A stretch of 64,000 nt of DNA from Anaeramoeba flamelloides (Eukaryota > Metamonada > Anaeramoebidae), in the NCBI GenBank assembly GCA_027625915.1, contig JANTQA010000023.1, positions 9,300,001-9,364,000 on the forward strand. Direction: 5' to 3'. The position numbers were made by a program, and so were the translations under genes. Below, one piece after another: positions 49,701 to 62,032 of the stretch; positions within the stretch are counted from its first letter, which is position 1; every line of letters starts with the position of its first letter. The notes beneath the pieces were generated by a model. The model had not been told where the DNA came from and searched no databases. It was given only the letters and a program-made list of their open reading frames with translations.

Positions 49701-52700
49701 TACCTTATTATCATTTGATAACATTTCAAATTAAAATTTTTGTTTGAAATGTTTTTAGGTTATTTGGGGTGCTAAGGGATATATATATATAGGTATATTA
49801 ATTAATCTATATTTTAATGATTTTTTCTTCCTCTCTGATTGAAAACAAAATTGGATTTGAAATCTTTCTAACGACTTCTTCTAGACAATCTATTGATCAA
49901 ACCATTTTCAAGTCAAAGGAACCAGTCATGATCGACGAAATACATATGTTTAAATGATTTGAAACTATATTTGAGAAAAAATATTTTTTTTCGAAATTTC
50001 AAAATTGGATCCATTTTTAATACAATTTACTTTTAACTTTTTTTTTCAATTATTTTTTTTTTTTTTGATTATAATTAATTCATTTTCATTTTTTTTATTT
50101 CAAGATCAATATTCAAGAAGCGCTAAACTGTTATTCTAAGGTTATTGAAATTTTGAAAATTATTTATGAGAAATATTATTTATTTCTATTGAAATCTTCT
50201 GAAGATCTTTAATAGGAGATCAAAAATAACATTTTTGCTTGTTTTTGAATGTTATACTCTGAATTTAAGTTTTTCAATTTTTAAGAAAATCTATTCATTT
50301 ATTAGTTTTCTTTCAGACAGATATCGACTATTCTTTGGTTTGTTTATTATAGTTAAAACATATTTTTTCTTCAAAGATTAATTATATAAAATAATTGATG
50401 TTTAAAAAAAAGGTTGATCAACTTTGTTCTAAAAAAGTTTATAAGACACAAATATTGAACATTTAAAATCCCCTCTCTACCAGATTAAGTTTTTTAACCT
50501 TTAGAAGTAAAGAATCAAACTCAATTTTTTTTTCATTTGTATAAATAGAGTCCAGAAGAAAATATTTCAAAGTAACAGTACAAATCATTTAATTTACCTT
50601 TTATAGATAGTTGTGGTTACGAATTACTTGAAAAAAAAATTGGTAACATTTTTTCGAGACATCTAGGTTTTCAAAATTATATATTTACCCTTTAAATATA
50701 CTCTATTTCTTCAACAAATGATATTTGTTCTAGATGTTTCAATTGGATTTAAAAAATTTATTCCAAATATTCTTGAATAATAAATTAGTAGATTTTTAAC
50801 AGATGATCATATTCAGATTATCATGGTAACTATTTTTTAAAGTTATTTCCAAATATAAAAATTGAAACCCAAAAAACTATTATTACAGTCTTTAATAATT
50901 CATGCTTCGAAATATCCAAAATCAAATTTATATTAATTTGTTAAATTCAAAGACTTATTCAATAATTACCAACATAACAAACCCAATAATTATTAGTTTT
51001 GTTTCCTTACTATTAAAGTAGCAGGAACAATAATATATTTTCAAGCGTTTAGAAATAATATGCCAAAAAAAAAAAAAACTGATTGATTAATTATTTAATT
51101 ATTAGAAAATAAAATTGAATAATTTGGGCTCTACAGATTTCACGATAAAGTTAAGAAATAGTAGTTTTAATTTTGAATTCTTGAAAATTGTAGTAAAACC
51201 TTAAAATTTGTTCTGAAAGTCATTTTTTTTTTAATTAGTGAATTTTTTACTAATACAGGAATCATTTTTAATTGATGATATCTAAATTTAGTACTATTTT
51301 ACTCTTTTAATTTTTCTGAGAAATTTGAGCCATGAGAATTATTATGATCAACATTAAATTACTACGTTCGAAAATTTTAGACGTCTTGAGGGGAAGGGTT
51401 AACCCCTTAAATTACCTGTAAATAAATTTAGTTTTTGAAGAATTGGAATTAATGATCACTTAGACAATTGTCAAATAATAGTAACATATTTTCATTATAT
51501 ATATATTGTTGAAGAATCTCTTTCTTTAAGATTAAGTCAACCCCCTTAGAGTTGAGAGGTTATACTGAAAAATATTTTTTTTTTAAAATAGATTAAAATA
51601 ATTTTGTAATTTTTATGATTACTTAATAACAATTAAAAAACTAAACAAGATATAGTGAAATATAGATCTATCAAAATCATCAATGAAAAAATATTACATT
51701 TTTTGAAAAAAAAAAACACCCACAAGTGACACCCCAATTTCAATTTTCAATCAATGTTAATTATAATTTTGAAAACAACAGTCTTTGTTCCAAAGTGTTT
51801 CTCTTTGGCACTTATTGAAGATATCGAAGATTTTTTACATTTTTTTTTCATTTACGAAATCAGTTATTTTTATCACAAGAATATTACAAAATGCCTTACT
51901 TTATCAAATTTAGAGGATTTTAAAATAACCATAAATTAATTTAAATTGAATTAAATTGATTGTATACTTATAGAAAACAATTTGTTTCAAATTTAAAAAC
52001 GTAATCCTTTGAAAAAATAAAATTAGAAACAAGAAATTTTTTTTCTTTAAATATGAATTTTTTTGATATATAATCCTTTTAAACTTTTTTTTGAAATTGA
52101 ATTTTTTGCCAAAGAGATCCATTAAATTCATTTTTTTTTGTTGTTTTCAACTTTTTTGACATTGGAGATCCCAGGGAAATTATTTTTCCATTAGTTCAAA
52201 TCTATAAACCCTTATATTTGAAATTTTTAAGTCTTTTTGTGATTAATTCAATTTTTTTACATGAATTAATCCTCTGAAATTTTTTAAATTTTTTTTTTTT
52301 TTTGAATTTTGTCAATCAAAAGAAGGGCAATTTCACAATACCCTTTTTGGAAAACAACCAACCCCTCTGGTTCAAATACAAAGTAAGACTAGGGCTTTAA
52401 ATAAATCTAAATAATTTTTTTCAACCCATGGTTCATAAATTGTTTACGAATTGTTTGATAAAAAAACCCCAAAATCAAACAGAAACGATATTTTTAGAAC
52501 TTTAATTGGTTAATAATAAGTGGACTTTTAAGTTAAAATTCTCTTTGGATAATTGGTATTAACAGTAACCAGACCATTTGCCATTTTATTTCCAAAATTT
52601 AAATAATATCAAGTTTTTCAAACAAGAAAAGTTTTCAACTTAGTTCACTACACAACAAGCATAATACAATCCATACTAATACTTTCAAGACCTTTTGCAA

Positions 52701-52962
52701 CTTTCAATAACCTGAAATTCTTTTTATGAAAACCAAAAACTGGAAAGTTATTTAAATTGAAAGTTTTAATTGTAAAAACTTGTAAATTGAAAGTTGTTGC
52801 ATTATGAACTTCTAATTCCCAACAAAATTTTGAACAATTTCAAAATAACGAAAGTGTTGCCAAGTAAAAAATATACTGAAATTTTTGTGTTATTCTTGTC
52901 GTGTTCGAATTAAATTTTTAACATTTTTTGTTGATTTGTTACACTTTTTTTATTCATCCATT
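46727..52962. other. 6.2-kb intergenic interval, no gene seen
   Basis: Very AT-rich. The only structure seen is a pair of inverted 25-bp ends at 48264 and 49790 that may bound a 1.5-kb element, plus A/T runs. The short frames at 46802-46987, 51754-51939 and 51910-52131 have no supporting feature. The region contains the upstream DNA of the RING gene at 52963. Confidence 0.6.
48264..49790. mobile_element. Candidate 1.5-kb TIR element (non-coding relic)
   Basis: The 25-mer ending in ATCCCTTAGCACCCC at 48264-48288 is perfectly inverted at 49766-49790. Half of it is TA repeat, so the informative part is about 14 bases; weaker similarity (CCTAAA) continues inward. The interior is AT-rich without frames. 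Expansion or insertion at a TATATA target would fit a DNA transposon; boundaries are uncertain. Confidence 0.45.
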
Positions 52963-54197
52963 ATGGGAACAAACAATTCCAAAAAAAAAAACGGATCTAA
53001 AAGATCACAAAAGACAAAAAAAAAATCAAAAAAGTCAAAAATCTCATTTAAAAAGGCAAGTAAAAAGAATTTTGTGCCTACTTACGAAATATACCCTTCA
53101 ATTAAGTGGTCACAAATTCGAATAAAAAATTTAATTCAAAAAAAAAAACTTGCACCAATTTTTCAACCAGAGGATGATCCTACTGAAACCTTTCCAATTG
53201 AGTGCCCTATTTGCAATTACTGTAACTTTTTAATTTTTTTCTCTTTTCTTGTCGTTTTAAATAGATCAATTTTTTCAGCGTGTTTCACAAAATTCCTAAA
53301 AATCAAAAACAACAAGTATTTCAAAATTGTCACTATTTTAACAAACCTTTAAATAATTACAACAACCTAAAACAAACAAAAAACATCCCACTTTCAACCA
53401 AACAATTTTTCTTTTTTTTTCATCTCAGTTTTCCCAATAGCCAATATGACAAATTGCTGTAAAAAACCTATTTGCACGGAATGTTATCTTCAAATATTAC
53501 CTTTTGGAATCCCAAACCAACCCTCGTCTGAACAGTAAAATTTACTTTTATTTTATTTGCAAAAAGCTTCTTTTTGGATGATTTTTTTGTTAATTTGCCA
53601 TAACCAAAATTTTTTGTTTTTTTTTCTCAAAAAAAATCTGGAAAAACAAAAAAAAAAAAAACAAACAAACTTAACCCAACAAACCCTTCACATAAAAAAT
53701 AACAACTAATCAAAAAACCAAGATGCCCGTGGTGCAGGCATGAGAATTTTTCAATTACTTATCATCACAATTTAAGAAGAAAGTTTGAAGACGAAACAGT
53801 CTTTTCACAAGAAGAGTTTGATCAAAAATTTGAATTAGAAAAAGAGGCATCAAAAAACGAAAGAGAAGTCTTCGAAAAACAAAGAAAAAAAACAATAAGA
53901 AAGTTGCTTGAAATTAAGAAGAAAGAAGAGGAAGAAGGTGAATATGAAGAACTCAAAATGGACCAAGAAAAAAACGAGGAACGCGAGCGGATCAAGCAAT
54001 TGTTTCTTGATCAAAAGAAGAATCAAGAACAGATCGACAAAAATAACATCGAAAGGATTGAACAACTTGAAAATACAACAAGGGATCCAAACTTCCTTTT
54101 AACACAGTTTTTGTCAAACGCAGGGATCAACGATCTTGATCGTCGTGAACAACTCTTAAATTTTGTTTTACAGGTTTCCAATCAACAGCAAAATTAA
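52963..54197 (+). CDS. SIP5/DA2-like RING-type zinc-finger protein, three exons
   Basis: Exons 52963-53221, 53429-53534 and 53723-54197 join in phases 1 and 2 and give 279 residues. The zinc module is split over all three exons: IECPIC (Cys81, Cys84), NCCKKPICTEC (Cys96/97, Cys102, Cys105) and CPWCRH (Cys123, Cys126). This spacing and the ICTECYLQI core are typical of yeast Sip5 and plant DA2. DA2 is a RING E3 ubiquitin ligase limiting organ size; Sip5 is linked to the Snf1 kinase. The N-terminus MGTNNSKKK fits an N-myristoylation signal followed by a long Lys-rich stretch, suggesting membrane attachment. The C-terminal half is a charged coiled coil (about 150-240) ending in a short conserved-looking helix (LLTQFLSNAGINDLDRREQL). 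No frameshift is needed. E3 activity is inferred, not shown. Confidence 0.87.
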
Positions 54198-56552
54198 ACA
54201 CTCTTTTGTTTTTATTTTTTTTTTTTTTTATTTCTGGATTGTTTGTTGTTTATGACTTTTTAATTTCATTTGTTTTTCAAAAAAGTGAAAACGTTTTGAG
54301 AGATTAAATCTTTTTCCTTAAAAATAAAAAGCTTTTATAAAAGTAAAAACATTTTGGTTTGTCCTTAATTTTTTCCACATTCTGAAAAAGGATCGAATAA
54401 AGTGAAAAAAATTTGTAAAGTCATAATTACAACAAAAACTTTATAATAACACAAAGAACTCTGACTATTTCTTGTCTATTACATTTGTTTTGGTTTTTGA
54501 AACCGTTTAACATATCGGTATATTCAGGTTTTGCAGTAAACTTTTTGCCAAAAGTGAATTAATAAAGAGAAATTATCAAATAATTGAGTGAAGTAAATTT
54601 TCAAGACAGGTTATCTTTTTATCGAGAGATATTGCTGAAAATGATTAAAGAAACAGAAATTTCAAAATAGTAAGATTTTGATTTAAATTTTCAAGAACTA
54701 AAGTCATCTTTTGAGGTAATATTTTTGAGAGTATGAATTATGTAACAGAAACTAATGAAAATAAATTCTGGATTGCAATTCCAAATTAGATTATTTTTTT
54801 TAAAATTAAAATTAACAGATCTAAAAAAGTATTTGAATTGAAAAATGGTAACAAAACCAAAAATAATAGTTTTGGCTTTTATTGTTTTTTTTTTTTTGAG
54901 TTTTATCTTAATTATTATCATAATTTAAGAATACATATCTATTTTTATACCATTTCTTAGATTCGCTCTGACTTCCTCTTCTTCAGACACGAGAACATAA
55001 ATATTTTGTTCTTGATTATGGTGTAGTCATCTTAAACGATTTTCTTTTCTCTTGAAATTTCTTTTTATTAAAATATATTTCTTCTCATTAAGTTATCTGT
55101 TTTTTATTTTATTTCGAATATATGTTATTATTTTTCAATTATTTTAGTTTACCACAGCTGTTCCAAGGCTACAATGAAATCTTATCTATATCAAAATTTG
55201 ATTTTGATATAAATTTGTAACCAAAGTTAAAAGTGTGAATAAGAAAACTCATTTTGATAAATTTTTTTCATAAATAATCTCTTATGAAAATTACTCTTAT
55301 GACATGAGTAAAAAAAATTAATTTATTAAATCAAATGTAAATAATAATTATTTCTCAACAAAAATTTTGATGTTTTAGGGTCAATTTGGGATCTGAAAAT
55401 TTATTTTTTGAATATCAGAAAAAAATATGTAATATTGCTCATTTATAAATTTTTTTTTCAAGTATGTGCTTTATTATTCTCATATTCAACTTTTTAACAA
55501 TTAAATCAACATCAAAATTTGATATTGAAATTTTTTCATGGTAGCTTTGTAAATACTGTATTTTTACTTCTGACTAAAATTTTATAAGAGGAAAATTTTG
55601 AAAAAATGAATCACATAAGTGAAATTAAAACAATATCACGATATGATATAAAATCATAAAATATCGATAGTATAACAAATTATTTAACCTAAATTGCAAA
55701 CTATTTTTTTTAAAAAAAATCTGAACTCAAAAAAAGGAGTTGTAGCTTTTAATTTTTTAATAGAATTCCCTGTTTTTTATTTGATGTATGATAATAAAAT
55801 TTGTGTATTTATTTTAAAAATATTATTTTTATTATATAATAAAAAAAGGAAACCCCCTATTAATCAGAAATGAGATGAAATTTTCATACTATCTTGTTTA
55901 TTTTCCTCATAGCGTTCAAAAATATAAATTTTTATCTTGGTTTTTACGCTGGTCTATTTATTACACGTCCGGTTACATAAGCCAAATTTCAAAATTAGGG
56001 AAAACTTTTTCTTATTATTTTTTCTTTTTTATTTTTCTTTCAAAAAATAAAATAATTATACTATATTTTTATTTATTCATATAAACTTGTTATTATCTCT
56101 AAAAACTTTAGTAAAATACATTATTATTCAAAAAAAAAAACAACAATTAAACAAATTTTTGTCTGATTAAAATTCTGCATCTAAACTAGAGATAAAAAAT
56201 TTTGAATCACTTTATAATGGTTATTGATGCTTTTTTGAGGGTTTATTCCAGTCTTTTTCTCAAAAAAAATATATTTTCCAATTTTTGGGTAATCTTCTTT
56301 TTTTCTAAGTTTGTAAATTTTTGTTTTAATTTTTCTTTTTCTTGTTTTTTAAAAGTTTTTCTTTTTTTTTTCTTTTTCTTTTTTTTTTAAAAGATCATGT
56401 GGAAAAAAAAAGAGTTCTTCGAAAAAACAAATAATCACTATGAAAATTTCAACTATGTAATGTCTTTGAAAATGAATTTAATAATTCATAAATAATCTTG
56501 ATGTTCAACTTTTTTTCGGTGAAAGTTCAGTAAATAAAAATCCGTATTACTC

Positions 56553-56755
56553 ATTTCAAAAATTGTGATTCACATTTTTTTAGTTTTTAGTTCTATTTTT
56601 TTTTTTTTTTTTTAATTTTTTAAATATCAGGCTTTTATATATTTAGAATGACTTAAAAGTGAATTAAAAATCAGATTTAGTTATTAATTGTTCTTCAATA
56701 CTAAAGGATTTTTTTTTTCAATTTATTATTTCGGGTGAGTCACAATTTTTGAAAT
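56553..56755. mobile_element. MITE family B, copy 1
   Basis: The ends ATTTCAAAAATTGTGATTCAC and GTGAGTCACAATTTTTGAAAT are inverted repeats about 203 bp apart. The interior aligns with 63795-63991, including TTTTTAGTTTTT, TATCAGGC/TATCGGGC and a TTTCAATTTATTATTTC block. Non-coding. Confidence 0.75.
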
Positions 56756-57248
56756 GGTGTTTATTTTAAAAATATAGCTAATTTTTCTTTTCCCGATACA
56801 AAAATTCTAAATTCGAGTAATAGTGAAGAATTGAAAAAAAAGATGGTTTTAAAAATTTATCAGTTGTTAATTCAAATCCCTGTAGATTTTAAATCTAAAA
56901 ACTTATAAATTTTTAAAACAATCAGGATGGATTTTTTTTTTTTTTTTTGATGAATAAAAACTATTAATCAAAAGTGGAAATTTTATTCTTGTTTTAAAGA
57001 GTCGAATTTCACTTGCCAATTAACCATTAAACACAATAATTGAGATATTCTTTCAATATATAAAAATATTTTAATTTTAGCCCTTTGTGTAAAGATTGAA
57101 ATAACAAAAAACCAAAAAATTCAAATTAAAAGTGAAGCTTGCAAAAAATTAAAACTAATTCATTGTAACTTTACATCTTCCCATAAAAGATAAATTGATG
57201 ATAAAATTATTTATTATCATTTTTAATTTCGTTTTTATATGAATAGAA

Positions 57249-57444
57249 TACAGTTAGTTCCACTTTAAAGACATAAACTTTGCTGTAAATATAAAACACA
57301 GAAAAATCTCAAATTTAAGCAAATTTTTTGCTTTTTTTTATACAAATTATTTTACTAGAATTTGAATTTTGACCTTAATTTGAGGGTATTTTTGTTCCTT
57401 AAGTTTTTTTCAAAGTTTGTACCTTAAAGGTGGAACTGAATGTA
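57249..57444. mobile_element. TA-flanked MITE, family A, diverged copy
   Basis: Starts TACAGTTAGTTCCACTTTAA and ends with AAGGTGGAACTGAATGTA, flanked by TA. It shares the core ATTTTACTAGAATTTGAATT with the copy at 23737-23937. More substitutions between its arms indicate an older insertion. Confidence 0.75.
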
Positions 57445-57588
57445 CTTGATTAAATTATTAGATATTTTCATTTATATTTTTTTCAAAAATTTATCTTAAA
57501 AATATTCAACTTATTGGATGATATTTTTTTATAAAAAAGTTTCCCTTAATTTTTTACAAATTCAAAATAACCAAACACTATCCCTAAA

Positions 57589-57593
<5 letters not shown>

Positions 57594-57648
<55 letters not shown>
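57594..57648. repeat. (TA)n microsatellite
   Basis: About 27 uninterrupted TA units. Shorter tracts occur at about 22676-22708 and 63275-63303. Confidence 0.95.
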
Positions 57649-57651
<3 letters not shown>

Positions 57652-58059
57652 CCCTTATAAAATAATTCTGATTTTAAAATATTAATATTAAAATTCAATT
57701 TTACTTTATCATGAGTTTATAAGTTATTTATTATTTTTTTTTGGATTTATGTACTTAGAAACCTGTTCCATTTTTTTTTTTTATTTGTATTTGAATTTTT
57801 CTAATTGATATACTGGCATTTTTTTTTTTTTTTTTTGGTTTATTAGAATTTTTTGTCAAAGAGATCCATTTAATTTTGTTTTTTTGATAAAACTTATAAT
57901 TTTTTTTTTATTTGAGTTTCCTTCTGAAACTGTTGTGAGTATCAATTTTACTCTAAATCCCATGAATTTTTAGTTTTTTTTTTTTGAATTTTTTCAACAA
58001 AAAGAATTACAATTTTACTAAAATATATTTAGCGAAAATCCCCTCCTTGAGTATTGATC

Positions 58060-58226
58060 AAATCCACAGTAAATGACTATAACCCTAAGGCACAAAATTC
58101 AAATACAGCAAGAACATTTAAATTCTAGCAAAATGATTTGTATATAAAAAAATGCCTGTATTTGAGATTTTTTAGTTTCTTAAATTTCTTAGAAAATATG
58201 TGCCTTTAAAGTGGTACCGATTGTAT
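58060..58226. mobile_element. TA-flanked MITE, family A, degenerate copy
   Basis: The right end GCCTTTAAAGTGGTACCGATTGTA matches the family terminus. The left part contains AAGGCACAAAATTCAAAT and a rearranged core (ATTCTAGCAAAATGATTTGTA). The left boundary is unclear. Confidence 0.5.
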
Positions 58227-59400
58227 TAGATTTTATATTACCAACATTCATAAAAGAAATAGGAAAAAAAACCATCTCTGTTGTCTTTTTTTTTTTTCAT
58301 TATGTAACCTGATTTTCATGTGTGGTTTTTCCTTCATCTTAATAAAAACCAAATCTTGCATAAAAAGGGGCAAAAAATAAAAAAAGATTCTAAATTACCT
58401 TAATTTTCTTTGAAAAAATCTATATGTATTCAAAAAAAGAGGTTTTAAATAAAAAAATATTTTATTTTTCAACCATTTTGGCAAACCCACAATATCTTTT
58501 ATATTAACAATCTTGGCCAGACTATAATCTTCTTGATGTATCTTTAAATATATTTTTTCAAATTTTAAAAAGAGTTTTATTTCATTTTTTTTCATTTTGC
58601 CCTTTTTGTTTTTTCATTTTTAGATTCTAATAAAATTTGATTTTTGATAAACAATAATTTTAAAATTATTGGCACTTAATTTTTTTTTATTTTTTGAGAT
58701 TTTTTACCACTAATGGGTTATTAATGAATTAAACATTTAATTTAGTTTTTAATCAGTGAGTAATTATTTAGATTATTGTCAAAACTATTTGTAATAATAT
58801 ATTTAATAAATAATTCGATATTTTAAATTTTGGGTATACCAAAAATACTAAAAATAGTTTCGTATCAAAAAAATACTAAAAAAGTGAAGTTAAAGTTTTA
58901 TGCAATTTATAATTCAAATACACGTAAACACGCTTTACACACCTTTTTTGTATTTTTTTGATTTTTTTATTTATATTTTGGGTGTATTATTTAGTTTTGA
59001 GATGATTTATCTGTTTCGAATAATGATCAGCAATTAACTTGTAATTAATTTTAAAATTATTCAAAAATTATTTTTAAATTTTTAATATCTAACCCCAAGT
59101 TTTTTTTTTTTAAAAAAATAATAATTCCCATTTCAATACATCAAATAACTTAAAAATGTTTTATTAATCTTAAATTATAAAAATAAAATATCAAGCTGGA
59201 TATATATATAGTAATCTTAAAAAAGTGTGAGAAAAAAGTTTTTCAATACAATTCAAAAAGTATTTCAGTTAAGTTTAATAACTGTTTTTTATTGAAACTT
59301 TTAAAACTTTTTTTGACACCTTTTTAAAATAACTTTTTACTTATTATTGAATAAAATAAAAAAAAAAAAAAAAAAAGGCTTAAATTAAAGCTAAATAAAT

Positions 59401-59721
59401 TTATAAATTTTCAATTGAATTTTCGCTAAATTTATATCTTAGGAATTTTACAATTCTAGAAATTCTTTCTTTTTCTTCTAATATTTCATTTTGGATTTCT
59501 TCCATTTCTTGATTAATTTGCTTAAAATTATTTTCTAATTCGTTTTTTTTTTTCAATCCGATCAATTAGGGTTGTTGTTAGTTGATCAATTACTCCTGAA
59601 ATTTTTCCCTTTTTTTTTTGTATTGAGGTTGTTAAGGTTTTATCATTATTAGATATGATTGTAAAATAATTACTAGGTACCATACCTTCGTCGCCATTTT
59701 CGTTTCTAGCTGTCCACCATC
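59401..59721 (-). CDS. Last exon of an SH3-domain protein (frame break in a homopolymer)
   Basis: After an acceptor (AG 59722-59723), the exon encodes the second half of an SH3 domain: (G)WWTARNENGDEGMVPSNYF, with the conserved WW, G..G..P.NY core. A linker and a coiled coil follow. As assembled, the frame ends at TAA 59528-59530, just past a run of eleven A (minus strand, 59543-59553). With ten A the frame continues as ELENNFKQINQEMEEIQNEI..., a clear heptad-type helix, to TAA at 59401-59403. Loss of only one base restores it, so either a miscalled homopolymer or a recent frameshift is present. The acceptor phase requires a preceding exon with the first half of the SH3 fold (ALYDF motif), which was not found. 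SH3 domains bind proline-rich partners in cytoskeletal and endocytic complexes. Confidence 0.75.
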
Positions 59722-60642
59722 CTAAAATTTAAAATAAAAAATTAAAATTTCGTAAAATAATTATTTTAAATTGAATATTCAAAAAACAAAAAAAAAAAAA
59801 AAAAGAATAAGAATAAAATTTTAATATTTTAAATATCTGTATTTTGGAGAATCTTTTTTATGTTTTTTTATGTTTTTTTTGTTTGAAATTTATAAAAAAT
59901 ATTATTAAAAGTATTATTATACATATTATCATATTTCCTTTGAACAATTATTCAAAAGAAAATATTAGAATTCATTACAAAAAATTTTTAACAAAAATCT
60001 TAGATAAAAAGTTAATAAGAAAAATTGTATTCAAAAGAATAAGTACTTCAAAATTATTTAATTTTGACTATGAAATAAAAGGTACCTGCTGCGGTTTTTT
60101 TTTGTATAAAATTTGGAATTTAAATATTTTATCATTTTTGATGATTGATATAAAAAGAAAGTTTTGAGCATGATAAAAAAGAATTTAGAAAATAACCTGA
60201 ATGTGGCTTTCACCATGAAGAAATGCTCTGATAGTTCAATATGTTCTTATATTTAGTCATGCAATTTCAATTTACTTTATTAGATCACTCCAAAAAATAG
60301 TGACAAAAACCATATGATTCTTAGATGAAAAAAATGAAAATACAATAAAAAACTCACAAAATCAGCTTTTTTTGAAATTATTTCACTTCAAATAAACAAA
60401 GTTTTTTTATTTTTTTTCATTATAAAATAAAAATAGAAATTATTTTTCTCTAAAATATTGTTTTTAAGAAAGATTAGTTGAAATTTTTTTGGAAATAATG
60501 AAATTTTAAGTAATTGAAAATTGTAATATTTTATTTTTGAAAAATAATTTTTTAATTTTTTCACACCATTAAAACAAAGTAAAAAAAAACAATTGTTAAA
60601 ATATTATATTTACTCAATGACAACAATTATATAAATAGAAGA

Positions 60643-62032
60643 AATCACAGAAACTATTCACACTCAAAATATAAATAAAAAAACTAGTAATTAAAATTAT
60701 AGAGGTTTTGATGATAACATATATTATCATGATATTAACAATTAAATCATGATAATATTAAAAAAATCGCTATTAGTCCTACTTTATCACAAAAAATCCA
60801 TAAAATCAAGATATTCCACGTTTTCGCGATATTCAAATTATCGTGAAAAAATGAAGTAATATTTTTTTGAAATCACCTTCAAAAAAATCTCTTGGCTTTT
60901 ACCATGCCTTGAGACTTTTACAATGCTTTTACCCTTTAAAAATGTTAGAAAGTGTTTTCAAGGGTTTTTAATTGTCTTCAAGTGTTTGAAAGTTTTGAAA
61001 GACTAAAAACTTTTATAAACTGAATGAGTTTGTTTGTAGTGGAAAAAAATATTTTTTTCTTTTCATTTTTTTTTTTTTTTAAAATGTAAAATCTCAAACG
61101 AATTTAATGATCAATCAAATAATAACCCATTTCAACAATATAATTGAATACAAGATAATTGTGTTTTTTTAAAATGTATTTATTACCTTCACAAATTAAA
61201 GAACCAAAAAGAATAAAGAGTAATTTTTTTTCGTATTGCTGATCGATCATACAAAAACTTCTAAGCTCTAGTTGTATTTTCTGTACATACAAGGATACTC
61301 AAAGAAGAATAATAAGAAAAAGAACACAATTCTTCAAAAAATCTTAATAAATAGTGATTTTAGAGCTAGGTTTTTGTGAAAGCTTTTGAAAATTTATCCA
61401 AATCCTTTCGGCTTTCATAGAATATTGAAAATGTTTTCATCAAAGAATACATTCTGTAAAGAGCAGGTGAAGGGTTGGTTGTTTTAGAAGCTCTTTTATT
61501 CAACACAATTTACAACGCCAGGATTCATAGAGAGAAAATATTTATTTATCTTTAGTTCTTATTATTGTTGTTGATCTAAAACGATCGATAAGTTTGTCAA
61601 TCAAATCAAAAGAAAATACAGTAAAACTCTTTGATCTGATCCTTGATTGGATCATGTATCTTTTTTGTTGTTTTTTCAATGAATAACTGTTTTTTCACAT
61701 AATCTGTTTTTTGATCAAAAAAATTTTTATTGTAAAATATTGCTGAATTAGCCCTCAATCTAATAAACTATTATATTACGATTACTTTTTAATTACGATA
61801 TTTTGGCATTTATCACGATTTTTAAATAACTATCGCAATTTTATATATTATCTTGATTTATTATATTATTGCGATAATACTGAATATCGCGATATGATAA
61901 GAATAATCGCGATTTTTATAACTTTATCGTGAATTTTTGTAACTTTATCGTGACGTGGGCATAGATATCATAAAAACCTCTAATAATTTCTCAATAGTTA
62001 AAAATTTCAATTTTACGAGTTTCTGTGATTCT
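60643..62032. repeat. Diverged inverted repeat pair around the BAR-like segment
   Basis: Left arm (about 60643-60860) and right arm (about 61760-62032) share, in inverted orientation, AATCACAGAAACT, TAGAGGTTTT and several TATCGCGATATTC/ATCGTGA-type words that are conspicuously GC-containing for this DNA. The arms are diverged. They may be two copies of one small element inserted head to head, or the ends of one 1.4-kb element. Confidence 0.45.
61370..61742 (-). CDS. Possible BAR-domain-like exons, perhaps of the SH3 gene
   Basis: Minus-strand exon 61620-61742 encodes FFDQKTDYVKKQLFIEKT followed by TKKIHDPIKDQIKEFY. The pattern F.....Y..K...IEK..KK......I resembles the first BAR helix of amphiphysin/RVS-type proteins. 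A phase-compatible acceptor at 61491-61492 adds LYRMYSLMKTFSIFYESRKD (within 61370-61490), again helical, but this exon meets a TAG with no donor, so the model breaks. It lies 1.7 kb upstream of, and on the same strand as, the SH3 exon, and BAR-SH3 proteins are common. The link is inference; the segment could be a pseudogene fragment or chance. Confidence 0.3.

Larger units (their letters stand above)
54198..59400. other. 5.2-kb intergenic interval between convergent genes
   Basis: Contains MITE copies of two families (56553-56755; 57249-57444; about 58060-58226) and a (TA)n tract (about 57594-57648). The frames at 54691-54921, 55875-56084 and 56202-56390 have background composition. Confidence 0.6.

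Noticed and set aside
59844-60167. 107-codon plus frame with FNFDYEIKGTCC
   Set aside because: Looked briefly like an SH3 start but lies on the opposite strand to the SH3 exon and is otherwise background composition.
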